From Chrysopilus asiliformis (lineage: Eukaryota; Arthropoda; Insecta; Diptera; Rhagionidae), in assembly GCA_964034945.1 (NCBI GenBank), contig OZ035963.1, positions 3,569,828 through 3,633,827 of the forward strand: a stretch of DNA of 64,000 bases, given 5' to 3'. Below the pieces are notes generated by a model that ran no database searches, was not told where the DNA came from, and saw only the letters and a program-made list of their open reading frames with translations. Of the stretch, positions 1 through 11,021 are shown piece after piece (position 1 is the first letter of the stretch; each line of letters starts with the position of its first letter). Made by a program: the position numbers and the translations under genes.

Positions 1-3000
1 TATTGGCTGAGTGAGGCTTCCAGCAATCAACCTCTACCTTTACTACCTCTGAAGCGAAATTAAAATGTAGGGTGGGGGTATGTAAAATGTGGTAGAATAA
101 AAAGTTCAGCACTGGAACTACAACTAAGTAGAACGGTTGAAAACCATTTTTTTTAATTCTAAGGTATGTTTGGGTTCAAAAATGTTAAAAACCGTGCCGT
201 TTTTAATTTAAAAACCGTGCCGTTTTTTTTAGAACGACGAAAAGTTCTTGCTGAAAAAAAGAAGAGTTCTCATTTCTAAATAATGAAGATTTAAAATCCC
301 TATTGGTAGCACCATCACTTTACAAATGTTGTGATCTTATTCATAAGGAAAACTAGTACCGAACCCCAATAGAGTCCCATTTTGGAATCTATTTCCATAG
401 AGAATGACATGGATTTTTGTCATCCCCCGCACTCTCCTTCCCTTCGTCTTACTATTTTGCGATTTTTTGTGCCAGATCAATTACTACCACCACACTACCC
501 AAGTAACACCAATGGTCGTAAAGTGGTTGTTTCAACCATAAAAGCACGAAATTAAAGTCACGATGACCACTTTACGACCTTCTGTGCTCCTTGGGTAACG
601 AATACCTCTTCCCCACAAATATATGACGTATTTTATGAACAGCTCTAAAGTATTTTTTTATCACCTCCGTTTAAGAACACTGATTGGTATAAGAAAAGAT
701 GATTCGGTTTATGAATTCTTTTTAGGAACGCATCAAATTTTCGTACTGAGATTGTACTGTATTTAAAAGTTCAAAGTTGAGAAAAACTTGCCGTATCTAG
801 AATTGTTAACGTTTTGTTAAAAACGGTCAGTTAACTTTCGTATTTTATGTGCCCTTACCCTATCTTTATTTCGGAAAGAATCAGAGCTACGCGATGGTAC
901 GAATGTGTAGACGAAGAAGTAAGAAGTGATCAATTCGTTCAACCATTGATTTTATAAAATTCAGGTTGCCTGATCATTTACCTGGCCGCACTATATTGAA
1001 AAACTGTAATAAACCAAAAGCGAGCTCCACAGCAAAAAAAAGAATGCTTATGTAAAAGAAAGACCATCAAAAATGATTGAGTCTCGATGCTAATTTCCTA
1101 TTTTTTTTTTTTTTTCTTCAGATGATTCTGATAGAAATCGGCTGATCGGGAGGCAAATAAAACACTGAAGGCGTCAAAATTCTAAAGAAAATGCAGCACA
1201 GGAGTAAGAATGGATGGATGTGTATTCGCTGCACTATGAAAAGATAAGATAGGCACAAAAGGAAACGAAAAAAAGTAGTTTATTATTTTTCAACTTAATT
1301 AAGATCATATCGGCACGATCTCTTTGACAAATGAATTTACCTGTGAGGTGGTCTACTCTGTTCGTAGATGAACCAAATGAACTCTAGGTGAGTGAAACTA
1401 ATGAACGCAAATTAGCATCTGAACTATCGAAAATATGATAACACGTTAAATTAATTATGATAATTTGGACCAATACCAACGATATAGCTTTAGAATGTTG
1501 TAACTCTTTTTTTTTTTTAGAATGATTTTAAAAATCTATATTTATCATCTTATTCGATTAATTTATTAAATTTAAATAAATTCTTTTCGGATTGACCTAA
1601 AAATAGTAACTCTAAAAATATTTGTTAAACAGTTTGCTCCAGAATTTTGCGACGATGCTGTCCTTAAAATATATCATACTTTTACAACGGGTGGAGGGGG
1701 GAGGCTAGGTGTCTACGAGAATGTGACGGCAATACTAAACTCCATACCAAAAAATCGTGAAAAATAGTGTAGTGTAACTTGCTTTCAATAGCTCTAATAA
1801 CTCGGAAACTACTCGACCGATTGGGCCACATTTGCAAACCAAAAAAAGAGAATTAAATAGTTAAAAACAGGATGGAGGTAGGAGGGAATGAGTCCGAAAA
1901 CCGCAAAATTATCGTGACGTATTTGATGGGCAGCTCCTTAACAGCTTCTGGAACTGGTACCTAAAAAGGACTGCTGCAAATCGGAAAAGTGGCACTTCAG
2001 CGGTAATTTTGACCCTATGTTGCCATTCTGAATGTGAGTGTAGGTCAAGCGATTTCACAAACTTGAATAAAATTTAGTCTACGTTAAAATCTATGCACCT
2101 ACACGCCTATTAACAAAAACAAAAAAAAGAGGCTCCGCCAAACATATTTAGATGTTAGAAATTGATACTTTTTTGAGATGAATATCACCGTGGATGGCGA
2201 TAGCTTCTGTAAAACATGCACGATAACGGTCTGGCATGTTCTGATAGCATCATTAATAACATTTTTATTCATTAACATAAAACATGATGTTTTTTTTCCT
2301 TTCGCGTTAGGTCATTTTTCCAAGAAGAACATTCGACATCGTCATCCATTCATGTTGCCCAAAGTCAAAGTGCCGCCGAGGCGATTCACCCGGAAAAAAA
2401 AGGAAAAACTCGAAGCCCAACATATAGAAGAAAGATGCATCGCAACGGAGCATTTTATAGCATAGTTGATGAAGGTGTGAAAAATTATGATTGGTCTCTG
2501 CTCTTTGTGTGCACGGAATATGAAAACGACGGACGACCTGAATGCATTCTTTTCCACAATAAAGTGTAGGCAAGGGAAAAATGAACATGAAACACAATGA
2601 AGAAGAAAAAACGAATTGAAGGTATAGCGTAGAATCCCACCGGAGTTATTAAAACATAATAAAAATGAGAAAAGATAGGAAACATGGCCTAAAGCGAAAA
2701 ACGCGTCTTCAACCGAGCCACACACACAGTTTGAGGGGCTCAAACTCTGGAACTATAGATGCAGCATCCGAGCAACTATATTATGGCAAGACCCGGCTCT
2801 TAAGTCCCATATGAAAAGGTGTACAAGATTTAGTGAAAAAAGCAACAAAAACTTGTAAAAAAATGACTTAAAAGACACCAGAGAAAAAAAGAATACCGAA
2901 AAAAATTGCCGATGGTCGATCAAAAAGGTCTTAAATATGGGCGGTCTTCGGTTCGTAGTTGCGGCTCTTCACTCTTCATCCGGCAAAAATGTATCTTTTA

Positions 3001-3630
3001 GGTGCTTGAATTTCAGCGATGCCTGCGTTCTTTAATGCACGATGGCTCAAATGATGGTGTACCCCTAATAACACACTAATTATATGTTCCTTGGATAATC
3101 TTTGATTTTATGCGTGCACTCTGCCCATTGATCTTCGATGGTTTTTGGTCTTCGGACGGGAATGGAGCAACGATCTAAGATGCTTTTGGAAATTAACCGC
3201 CAGCCAGGAAAAAAATATCTACAAAATTAACTTATATTGATATTTTTTTATTAATTGTGGGTTCGTGTGTATTTTTCCATCGGCATAATTCACGGTTGTA
3301 CCGGAATGGTTGGATGGCGGGTATACAAATGGGTCCAGAATTTTATGGGGGAAACTTATTTGCAATATGGGTCTTTTTTATTTTAAATAAATTGTTTATT
3401 TATAGAGATTTGTAAAGTTAACATTTTTAATCTTGTTGGAACATCGACCTGAAGATCGATTTTTTCCTTCAAATTCTATAAATTCTTAAGGTTAATCGCT
3501 TTTACAAAAGTTTTGCAAGAACAACAGAGTAGATTGAGATATACTTGTGGAAATTTTATTGAGAATAACTGATGAATAAACTATTCAGTCATTCACTAAA
3601 TTTTTACCTGTCCCTTTCTCCGCCGACGAG
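1..3630. other. Gene-free AT-rich region
   Basis: I find no ORF with recognisable similarity or a convincing exon series. The longest open frames, around 2178-2743, overlap on both strands. A possible terminal exon on the plus strand (about 2310-2465, after a pyrimidine-rich stretch ending in AG) encodes a basic peptide I do not recognise. The region also holds copies of a dispersed repeat with the motif GACGTATTTTATGGACAGCTC: a short copy near 622-650 and a longer one at about 1685-1960. Confidence 0.5.
1685..1960 (+). repeat. Dispersed repeat with GACGTATTT..GGGCAGCTCCT end
   Basis: This copy has a G-rich start (GGGTGGAGGGGGGAGG), a middle reading GTGACGGCAATACTAAAC and then CCATACCAAAAAATCG, and an end reading CGTGACGTATTTGATGGGCA. 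The same order recurs at 50,940-51,080 (first part) and near 55,545-55,665. The end motif alone recurs near 622, 6,801, 39,098, 50,079 and, more diverged, 25,217. It is a short interspersed, probably transposon-derived family. Its ends were not defined. Confidence 0.5.
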
Positions 3631-3633
3631 TAA

Positions 3634-4017
3634 TGCTACATTTACACGAATGACAAATTTGTCATTTTTTTCTTGTCATTATGTTAATTCCCGTGTAAAT
3701 GGCATAATTTTTGTAATTTTTTCTGTCAGAAAATGTCAATCTCTCATAAAAGAATGAACTTGTCCATTCTTTTATGCCAGATTGTCATTCGTGCAAACGC
3801 AATATTAGTTATGACAAAAGTTGAATACTAAAGTTGTCATAACTAATATTGCGTTTGTACGAATGACAATCTGGCATAAAAGAATGGACAAGTTCATTCT
3901 TTTATGAGAGATTGACATTTTCTGACAGAAAAAATTACAAAAATTATGCCATTTACACGGGAATTAACATAATGACAAGAAAAAAATGACAAATTTGTCA
4001 TTCGTGTAAATGTAGCA
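3634..4017. mobile_element. Foldback MITE, 184-bp arms, TAA duplication
   Basis: Two arms of 184 bp (3634-3817 and 3834-4017) are exact reverse complements except for one base (3792-3800 region, CGTGCAAAC against CGTACAAAC), around a 16-bp loop. The ends read TGCTACATTTACACG. The element is flanked by TAA on both sides (3631-3633 and 4018-4020), the kind of 3-bp TWA duplication made by PIF/Harbinger transposases. There is no coding capacity. The near-identity of the arms implies recent formation or recent insertion. Confidence 0.85.
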
Positions 4018-4335
4018 TAAGAAAAGTCAAGAAAATTTCTGTGTGCCCGGAAATTTTTAAAGATCGATCATAGAGATAAAATTTTGTTTCAATTTTGTTT
4101 CAGTTTTATTTCTCGTTTTCTTATTTGTAAAAATCGCAGAAAAAAATGCCACAATCTAAAATTTAATGATAAAATCTGAAAAAAATAGAAATTAAAAAAA
4201 AAATGCGCCGCAAGCGAAAAAATGCGGATGTCAAGGCCTGTCAATACGCGCTCTCCCTCCCTCTCGCTTTCTCTCTCTTCAGAATGACTATGCCTATTTT
4301 ACTTGCTTGTAATCATCATATCATATCATATCATA

Positions 4336-4833
4336 TCATACTAATATATAAAAATGAGTTGGTGTCTGTCTGTCTGTCTGTCTGTCTGTTCCCCTTTCAC
4401 GCAAAAACGACTGAACCGATTGACTTGAAATTTGGCATGAGTGACTGTGGTAGTTCTGGTTCCAACATAGGCATACGGAAAAGAAGCTCGAGGGGTGGGG
4501 AACTAAGGGGAGGGGGTAAAGTGATTTCGAAACTTAGTTTTTGCGCTATGTTACTTTTTCGCGGGGAAACTACTGAACCGATTGGCCTGAAATTTAGCAT
4601 AAATGTTCGTTGGGGGTCCAGCCCCAACATAGACCCATTAAAAAGTAGCCCGAGAGGTGGGGGATTAAGGGGAGAGGGTAAAGTGATCTCGAAAATTAGC
4701 TCTTCCTCTATTTTACCCTTTCGCGGGGAAACTACCGAGCCGATTGGCCTGAAGTTTAGTTCCAACATAAACCACAAAAAAAAAGAAAAAATTTGAAAAA
4801 ACTTGACCCGGCAACGACGGGTATGCAAGCTAG
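4336..4833 (+). mobile_element. Non-autonomous Helitron-like element
   Basis: The left end is TC followed by ATACTAATATATAAAA and a (TGTC)n run. The right end has a GC-rich hairpin-capable segment, CCCGGCAACGACGGG, a few bases before a terminal CTAG followed by T. This matches the TC...CTAG ends and A/T target preference of insect Helitrons. Inside are imperfect repeats of a roughly 140-bp unit containing ACTGAACCGATTGGCCTGAA. The open frames on both strands (4203-4900) are a by-product of these repeats and are not a gene. Confidence 0.65.
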
Positions 4834-7800
4834 TATTAAATATTAAACAAGTTTTTAGTCTTAATTCAACATTGTACTTATAAGATTGACAATTTTGCAC
4901 ATCAAATTCATCATTTTACAAATCAAATACATCTAATACAAACTTTTCAGTAAAATGTCTGCGAGCCTAGTATTTATGAAGGTATTCAAATATTTATGAA
5001 GGTGGTTAAAAGGGGATTGATATTAGTAATTTCTGACCAAAAGTATTCACCAAAATTATTACAATAAAAGTCTTTAAAAAAATGTGTGCAGATATTTTTT
5101 TTCTGGCAACCAACCATTCATTCCTAACACAAAACAAATGTTTCTCATGAATTCCACTCATAGGTATTATTGTTTCCATCACATTCTTTAATTAAATTAA
5201 AGCGTTATTTTTAGAAATAAAAGACCCAATCATTCTTAAAGAATTTACAAAAACTTCAAATCTGTTCAAAACCCTGTTGAAAAGGGATTTCGACGCTTCT
5301 TCTGAGAAGCAGAAGACTCAACAAAATACGAAGGGAATGAATATCATAATTTATCGAAAGAAACAAATGAAGTCATCCATGAAATCAATTGTCAACTCAT
5401 GTCGGGATAACTTACGAGTAACGAACATGGAACAATTTTATAAACAGCCAAGGAAGGCAAACAATTTTAATGCTGCTGTAGCTAATTTCATACTACATCT
5501 CAAAAAGGAAGTCTCAGTGTTCATCGAATATTTGCCAGAAGTAAACAAATTTGCAGGCTTAAATGCCCTTCTCAATTATTTATGCTTGATTTATACATGC
5601 GAGTTTATGTTGTTTGAGTCACAGTTTGAACTCCTTCCGTTGAGAGTCCTGGGTATATATCCCTTGCCAGTTTGCTGTTGTTTTGTTCCTTCGTAATGTT
5701 TGTTCCTGTGGTGGCTGTCGCTTCGCTTTATTTTCGTAAATGTCGTATGCAGAACCGAATTCGATGTACGACGGTCGGTAGTTTCATCGAAATCCTTTGA
5801 AATCAATGAGTTCTTGTTTTTCTGCCCTCGGCTGAGCATTAATTTGAGTTAATCTCAGCCAAAGGAATTCCACCTTTGGGCAGGGATGAAATGAAATGAG
5901 ATGAGATCAGATGGTTGTGAAAAACACATCAAGAGGCCCTTTCTTTTGCCTGATCAGTAAATAGTTGTTCGCCTGGACCTCATTCTTTTTACAGGATTAC
6001 ACATGCGTGCAAAAATTCGAGTTCGCTTATCTTCCTTTTATTTCAGTTTTACTGGAATTTTTTGCCTCTATTTTTGCATTAGATTTGGTTGAATGGAGTC
6101 GGAACGGAAAAGATTACAGCTCTCAGCTTAATTGAACGAATTGAATTTACACAATGGAGAAAAGGTGTACAATAGTAAATTGAATAAAATGGATATGAGG
6201 AGATCCACCCCGAAAACATGAAAAGAAAAGATGATGACAACATGAAGAACCCTTGAGATGACGAAATTCGGGATTCGTCATGTTTTTTTTTTTTTACTGA
6301 AATGGAAAGCTATTTCTTTATGTAAAATAAATCAAATTTTTTTTTCATCAATATATGACTCTATGGCATAGTTAAGCATAGTTAATTTCAAATATGAAAG
6401 AGTACTGACGAAATCCGGGTCAAAATGCCTTTAAAGGTTTAAAATATGATAGGCAATGGGGATAAAAAGGGAGGGTATGTAGAAATCATATTAATAATAG
6501 TAGATTGCCTGGAATATCCGAATGTGGTTTTAGGAACAGGAAAACCACATTCTGATATAACGAACGGTTCAAAAGTTAGCAGATCAAGAGTTACGAAGAA
6601 GAGGGGAGAGAGAAGGAACATTTATTTCATGTATAGAGTCCTTTATTCTGCAAATAACAATTTCTGTGTAAAAAAACGTGATTGAACCATTCTCATAAAA
6701 TACGTCACACATTTAAGGGAAAGGGGAGAGACCTGCGGTAGCTCGCATAGAATAAGTACAAAATAAGCGTGGAAAATGAAAAGCAGAGTCCAAAAAAAAG
6801 AGTAACGTATTTTATGGACAGCCCCTAATACTTTACAGATTATCATATATTTTAAAAAAATTATTTTTAGCGACACTGGTAAAAAAACGTTAATAAATCT
6901 AGATATAAATTACCATGTTTGTTATGAAAGATGTCCAAAGTTCATGATGATTCAATTAAGCACGAGTGTAATTATATAAACTATAAAATTACCAGGTAAA
7001 TTCCCTCATGACAGTATAATTAATGTTTAATTGCGTTGATGCAGCGTTTGATGTACGCCGCGCCATGATTTGAATCAAAGTACGAAGCGAAGTCACAATA
7101 AAATGCCTTCATCGACCTCACCTTGCACATTCGTCATTACTCTGTAGTTTTACCTCCGACTGTGAAATGCTAGTCGAATTCTGTTTCTCAGCTATAAAGT
7201 CTAGCGCTAGAGCCTCTATCTGACATGTAACGTCGGCAAAATGTTGGTAAATTTAAATGAAGTTGACACGATGACTTCAGTGACCATCGATCACTTGCAT
7301 ACGAAGGCAGATAACCGCGAAGTGGTCCAGCACAGCATCTTATTTGCGATGGAAATGTAGATGCCGGCAATACAGAAAGAAGCCACCAAGAAATTTTTTT
7401 TTTATGATTGAAACTCGAAGATGTGTTGAGGTTCAAGGAATTTATTTTTTTACGATTTAAAATTAACGAATGATTTTATTATAAAAATATCTTGAACTTT
7501 AAGATGGATGAGCTGATTTGCTCAAAATCTGCTCTTCCTACACCGCTTAAACCATTAGTGATACGAGGTGACGAGCAACGGACTCTTAATCAGGGACCCG
7601 AAAACCCAAGTTTCGGCGAAATCGGAGACTTGTCACAAAATTGAAAAAATCGCAAGGTGGATTCTTTTTCAGTACGACAAATTAAAGTCCTTTGATGGGG
7701 CTGAAATTCGGAATGTAGAGATTCTCGGGCACGGAGAATTGATATCCGGTGTCGTTTTTGAGGTGTTTTCAACGGTTTGGAACATAAAAGCAAAAATAAA

Positions 7801-8320
7801 TAAATAAATACAAACTAACGCAACGTAAGATTCCAGATGAGGGTGTTTAAATCTACCTTAAAACGTCTTCTACAATTAGATATTAAGTTTAAAATCAAAA
7901 AAATAAATACAATAAAAATTCCAAAAAAAAGTTATTCTCAAAATATATTTACAAAAAATGTTACAAAAAAAAAATAAAAGTTGTGAATCTTTTAGATTCT
8001 TCCTTGTGCAGTTTTTTTTTTGGCAGAAAAAGCAAAATTGATCAAAAACGTGATACTCGGTAAATCCGGGTTAAAAGTTTTATTGATTTTTTTTTAGTAC
8101 AATTGATATCTCACATTTTAAAAAGCGAAATCTTCACGATTTTCCGGATGCAAATAATAAGAGAACAAATAACAGCAATATTAATCTCGATATACACCAA
8201 TAATCGGAGTCAGAGCCAACCCTCTCCTCACCGCTAAATTCAAATTACAACAAAAACAACGACGACGGAGTACGAAAACTCTTCGACCCGGTTTCCATGG
8301 GATCTTCGGATCGATTTGCC
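4834..8320. other. Gene-poor region upstream of OTUD6B 3' end
   Basis: There is no supported gene. An open frame at about 5225-5696 (plus) could hold an exon: it is fairly polar and runs on upstream of its first Met. I do not recognise it and see no partner exons. Runs of A/T and short repeats make up most of the rest, including a small inverted-repeat element at 6693-6830. Confidence 0.45.
6693..6830. repeat. Short inverted-repeat element (CATAAAATACGT ends)
   Basis: CATAAAATACGTCAC at the left is mirrored by GTAACGTATTTTATG at the right, followed by GACAGCCCCTAA. It belongs to the dispersed GACGTATTTTATGGACAGC family. The outer ends and target duplication were not resolved. Confidence 0.45.
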
Positions 8321-9250
8321 TCAATCTAAATTCCCATCTTCGGGATTATCGTCCTCCTCTTCCTCATCTTGATCATTGGCAGCGGTGGGTTTCGTTGAGT
8401 TGTAATGCTCTCCGAGGCTGTACATATGCCTGTGGTAGGTGAGGATGAGATTCGGTCCAGGATAGTTTCCATCTCGCTGAATTGCGGGCGGGCCTGTGGC
8501 TTGCAACACCTCGATTGGAACCTGCAAAATATTCGACAACGCCTTGATCTCTACCTGTCCTCCCCAGGCTGGGGTGTTTCGTACGGCATCACAGTACTGG
8601 ACGAACTCCTCGTCAGAGATCGGGTCGCCGGACTCATTGTTTGTCATGTAGAAAATAAGGGAGTCCTTATTGTTTAGGATGTAGTTGGCAGTTTCATTGC
8701 GTAGATGAGCGGTGTCATATGTGGGACGTTCGGTCACATCCAGTTGGTGTTTTATTGCGTTGTAGAGGCAGTCACCGTCTGAGGAGATCGTGTGAATGCA
8801 GAGTCCACGTTGCTTGAGTAGTTTCTTCAAAGCTCGTGTTTCCTTCATTCGAGGACCGTTTTTGGCATCTTCCTGTTGTACCAAAAGTTCAGCCTCCCGA
8901 TCCCTTTCCTCCTTGGCCTTTTTGTCACGCCTCTTTTGAGCCTTCGACACCCTCTGCGGTTGCTGCTCCTTCACAGGCTCCTCGCCCTTCTTCACCTCTT
9001 CTGTAGATGCTGCCTTAACTGATGCCGCTGCTGTCTTTTCCGCGTTCCTGCTGTTGAGCTCTTCCGACTGCTTCTTTTCCAAATCGATTTCCAATTTGGC
9101 GATTTCCTCCAGCACTTCCTTGCGCTTTTTCTTGTCACCTTTCGAAGCAGTTTTCTTCAGCGCTTGGATTTTCCCTTGAAGGTATTTTCTTTCCTTTCGG
9201 TGCCTGGTATCAATGTCCGTTTCTAGTCCTGTTACTTCCACGTCCGACAT
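8321..9250 (-). CDS. OTUD6B: OTU-domain deubiquitinase OTUD6B
   Basis: Single-exon gene, 309 aa. It is predicted to be a cysteine protease that removes ubiquitin from proteins; family members act in the cytosol and are linked to protein synthesis and proteasome function. Residues 10-145 form a basic, highly charged coiled-coil region rich in K, E and R. The OTU domain follows: CIHTISSDGDCLYNAI carries the catalytic Asp158 and Cys161, and the late motif SLGEHYNS holds the catalytic His282. The tail is acidic (DEEEEDDNPEDG). Length is close to the vertebrate protein (about 290-320 aa). I chose the Met of MSDVEVTG as start. An in-frame Met 27 codons upstream (9331) would add a sequence unlike the family. 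It is divergent from TRMT10A with 486 bp between the two starts. Confidence 0.93.
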   Translation of the reverse strand: MSDVEVTGLETDIDTRHRKERKYLQGKIQALKKTASKGDKKKRKEVLEEIAKLEIDLEKKQSEELNSRNAEKTAAASVKAASTEEVKKGEEPVKEQQPQRVSKAQKRRDKKAKEERDREAELLVQQEDAKNGPRMKETRALKKLLKQRGLCIHTISSDGDCLYNAIKHQLDVTERPTYDTAHLRNETANYILNNKDSLIFYMTNNESGDPISDEEFVQYCDAVRNTPAWGGQVEIKALSNILQVPIEVLQATGPPAIQRDGNYPGPNLILTYHRHMYSLGEHYNSTKPTAANDQDEEEEDDNPEDGNLD

Positions 9251-9736
9251 GATGATATTTGAGGTAATTTTTCGATTGTCTGCTACTTTTCTGTTAAAAT
9301 TGCACCCACATTCTCGTGGAAAACTAATCAAAGAACAATGAACTCCTTGATTAACTGCGAGCTAGTAGAAATCATCACAAATTCTACTAAAACTCGAGAA
9401 TCATCCAACGCAACGACTATAATACGTTCCACAAACTGACAGTTGGGATTGCCAGATTGAATTGGGTTGAGTTTTTTTCCAACAAAAAGTTTTACATTTC
9501 TATTATTTGAAATTGCATTTTTCGCACATTTTTGCAAAATACCTTTTTATGTCAACGTTTACAGCATGAGTTTTTAGAAATATAATCTCTTAGCAGTGGA
9601 AATTCTAAAAAAAAACAAAATTTCGAAAAGAACTGTGTGAAGTTGGGGTAAATTTTATGTTCCATTCGAGGTGTCAAACAGTCAACTGTCAAACTCGAGA
9701 TGTCGACAGTAGTTTTCAAGCGAGAAATTTGAAGTT
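9251..9736. promoter_or_regulatory. Shared divergent promoter region OTUD6B/TRMT10A
   Basis: These 486 bp separate two start codons pointing away from each other. Both genes are conserved housekeeping genes, so a shared bidirectional promoter is likely. I see no clear TATA box at a convincing place. This call comes from gene arrangement, not a recognised motif. Confidence 0.45.
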
Positions 9737-10756
9737 ATGGAAAATCAAATAATTAAGCAAGAACCGCTTTCAAAAAGAACTAAATCGGAGGAAGAGGAAA
9801 AAGATGTCCCAGAAGAAAATACTTCGGTTGTCTCCATTCTACCGAACAACAATGAAAATCCTCCCGAAACGAAAATATCGAAGCGGCAGCTAAAAAAGCT
9901 ACGGAAATTAAGCGAATGGGAGGCAAAAAAGAAGGAAAAAAGGCTCAAGGAACGGGAAAAGTGTAAGCAGAAGAAACGAGAAGCTATCGCCAATGGACTT
10001 CCTACTCGAACTGGTCCGAGTCCTAAAGAATTGAAAAGAAATCGATCGGAGCACAGCCAGAACTTCCTCAAAGTCGTGGTGGATTTGGATTTCGATGACC
10101 TGATGATTGACAAAGACGTTGGTAAATGTGTCAAACAACTACTTCGCGTGTACACCATAAACCGAAGGTGTCCAATGCCGGCTAAATTGATTTTCGCTGG
10201 GATAAAGGAGGGTGGCAGGATTCATAGTTCCCTGAAGAAGAACGACGGCTACCAGAACTGGGATGTCCAATGGTTTTTCAAGCCCTATACGGAAATAATC
10301 GAGAAGGACAAGATTGTCTACCTAACAAGCGATTCAGACGTCGTACTAGAGAAGCTTGAAGAGGGTATTCACTACGTTATTGGAGGACTGGTGGACCACA
10401 ACCATCACAAAGGTTTGTGCCATGAAAGAGCCACGAAATTGGGGCTGAAAACCGCAAGACTTCCATTAACAGAGCACGTGGAGATGAAAACGAGGACTGT
10501 TTTAAGTATATTCCATGGTCAGTAGAGCGTCCTGCCTTTGAGATAATTTCGAAATGTCGAATTTTAATTTTCCTTTGACTTTCTTTCAGTTTTTGAGATT
10601 CTGCTGCGGGTCTCGGAGGGAAAAAGTTGGACGGAAACGATTTTGAGTGTTTTGCCAATGCGGAAGGGTGCTAAATCGAAACTGGATGCTAGCGAAAAAT
10701 CAAATACTAGTTCAACTATAGAGCAGATCATGCATCAAATCCATGAGAGCAGTTAG
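9737..10756 (+). CDS. TRMT10A: tRNA (guanine-N1-)-methyltransferase, TRMT10A type
   Basis: Two exons, 9737-10517 and 10590-10756, with a 72-bp GT-AG intron; 315 aa. The family transfers a methyl group from S-adenosylmethionine to N1 of G9 in tRNAs, in the nucleus and cytoplasm. Residues 1-105 are a charged, Lys-rich tail typical of the family. The SPOUT methyltransferase domain starts near 110 (FLKVVVDLDFDDLM). The signature YVIGGLVDHNHHKG contains the presumed catalytic Asp220, and the knot region continues across the intron as HVFEILL. The second exon ends in a family-like motif, ILSVLPMRKG, and a short tail. Without splicing the frame would stop at once, losing the end of the knot. It is divergent from OTUD6B and convergent with KARS1, whose stop lies about 270 bp away. 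The cytosolic rather than mitochondrial (TRMT10C) type fits the lack of a targeting peptide. Confidence 0.93.
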
Positions 10757-11021
10757 ATTAATTTTATACGAAATTCTAAATAAATGTGAAAGTTTTTCAC
10801 TCAACTGTGATAATATTGACTGCAAACATTTTTTTGGAATTTAAGTGGTTTTAAGGTATTTCTGGCGTGGCAGGATTTTTTTTTCAAGCGGTGGTGAAAT
10901 GACGTGTTTTAGAATAAAACTTCTGCCTGAGTTTCATCGAATTTTAATAAATAGAAGCTAAAATTCTATTTAAACTGGATTAGATTAGAATTATAATGAC
11001 GGCAGTCCCTCAGAATCGAAT

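Noticed and set aside
2178..2743. Overlapping ORFs of 60-133 codons on both strands
   Set aside because: Three frames overlap, none resembles a family, and composition follows base content. A terminal exon near 2310-2465 remains possible but unsupported.
4203..4900. Open frames of 197 and 167 codons on opposite strands
   Set aside because: They lie over the Helitron-like element and its internal repeats. The repeats keep both strands open, and no start, domain or splice signal supports a gene.
5225..5696. Plus-strand frame with polar, helical translation
   Set aside because: No recognised family, no partner exons, and the last 40 codons are hydrophobic low-quality sequence. Mentioned but not called as a gene.
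9745..10158. 137-codon frame opposite TRMT10A
   Set aside because: Shadow of the coding strand; the TRMT10A frame has a clear family match.
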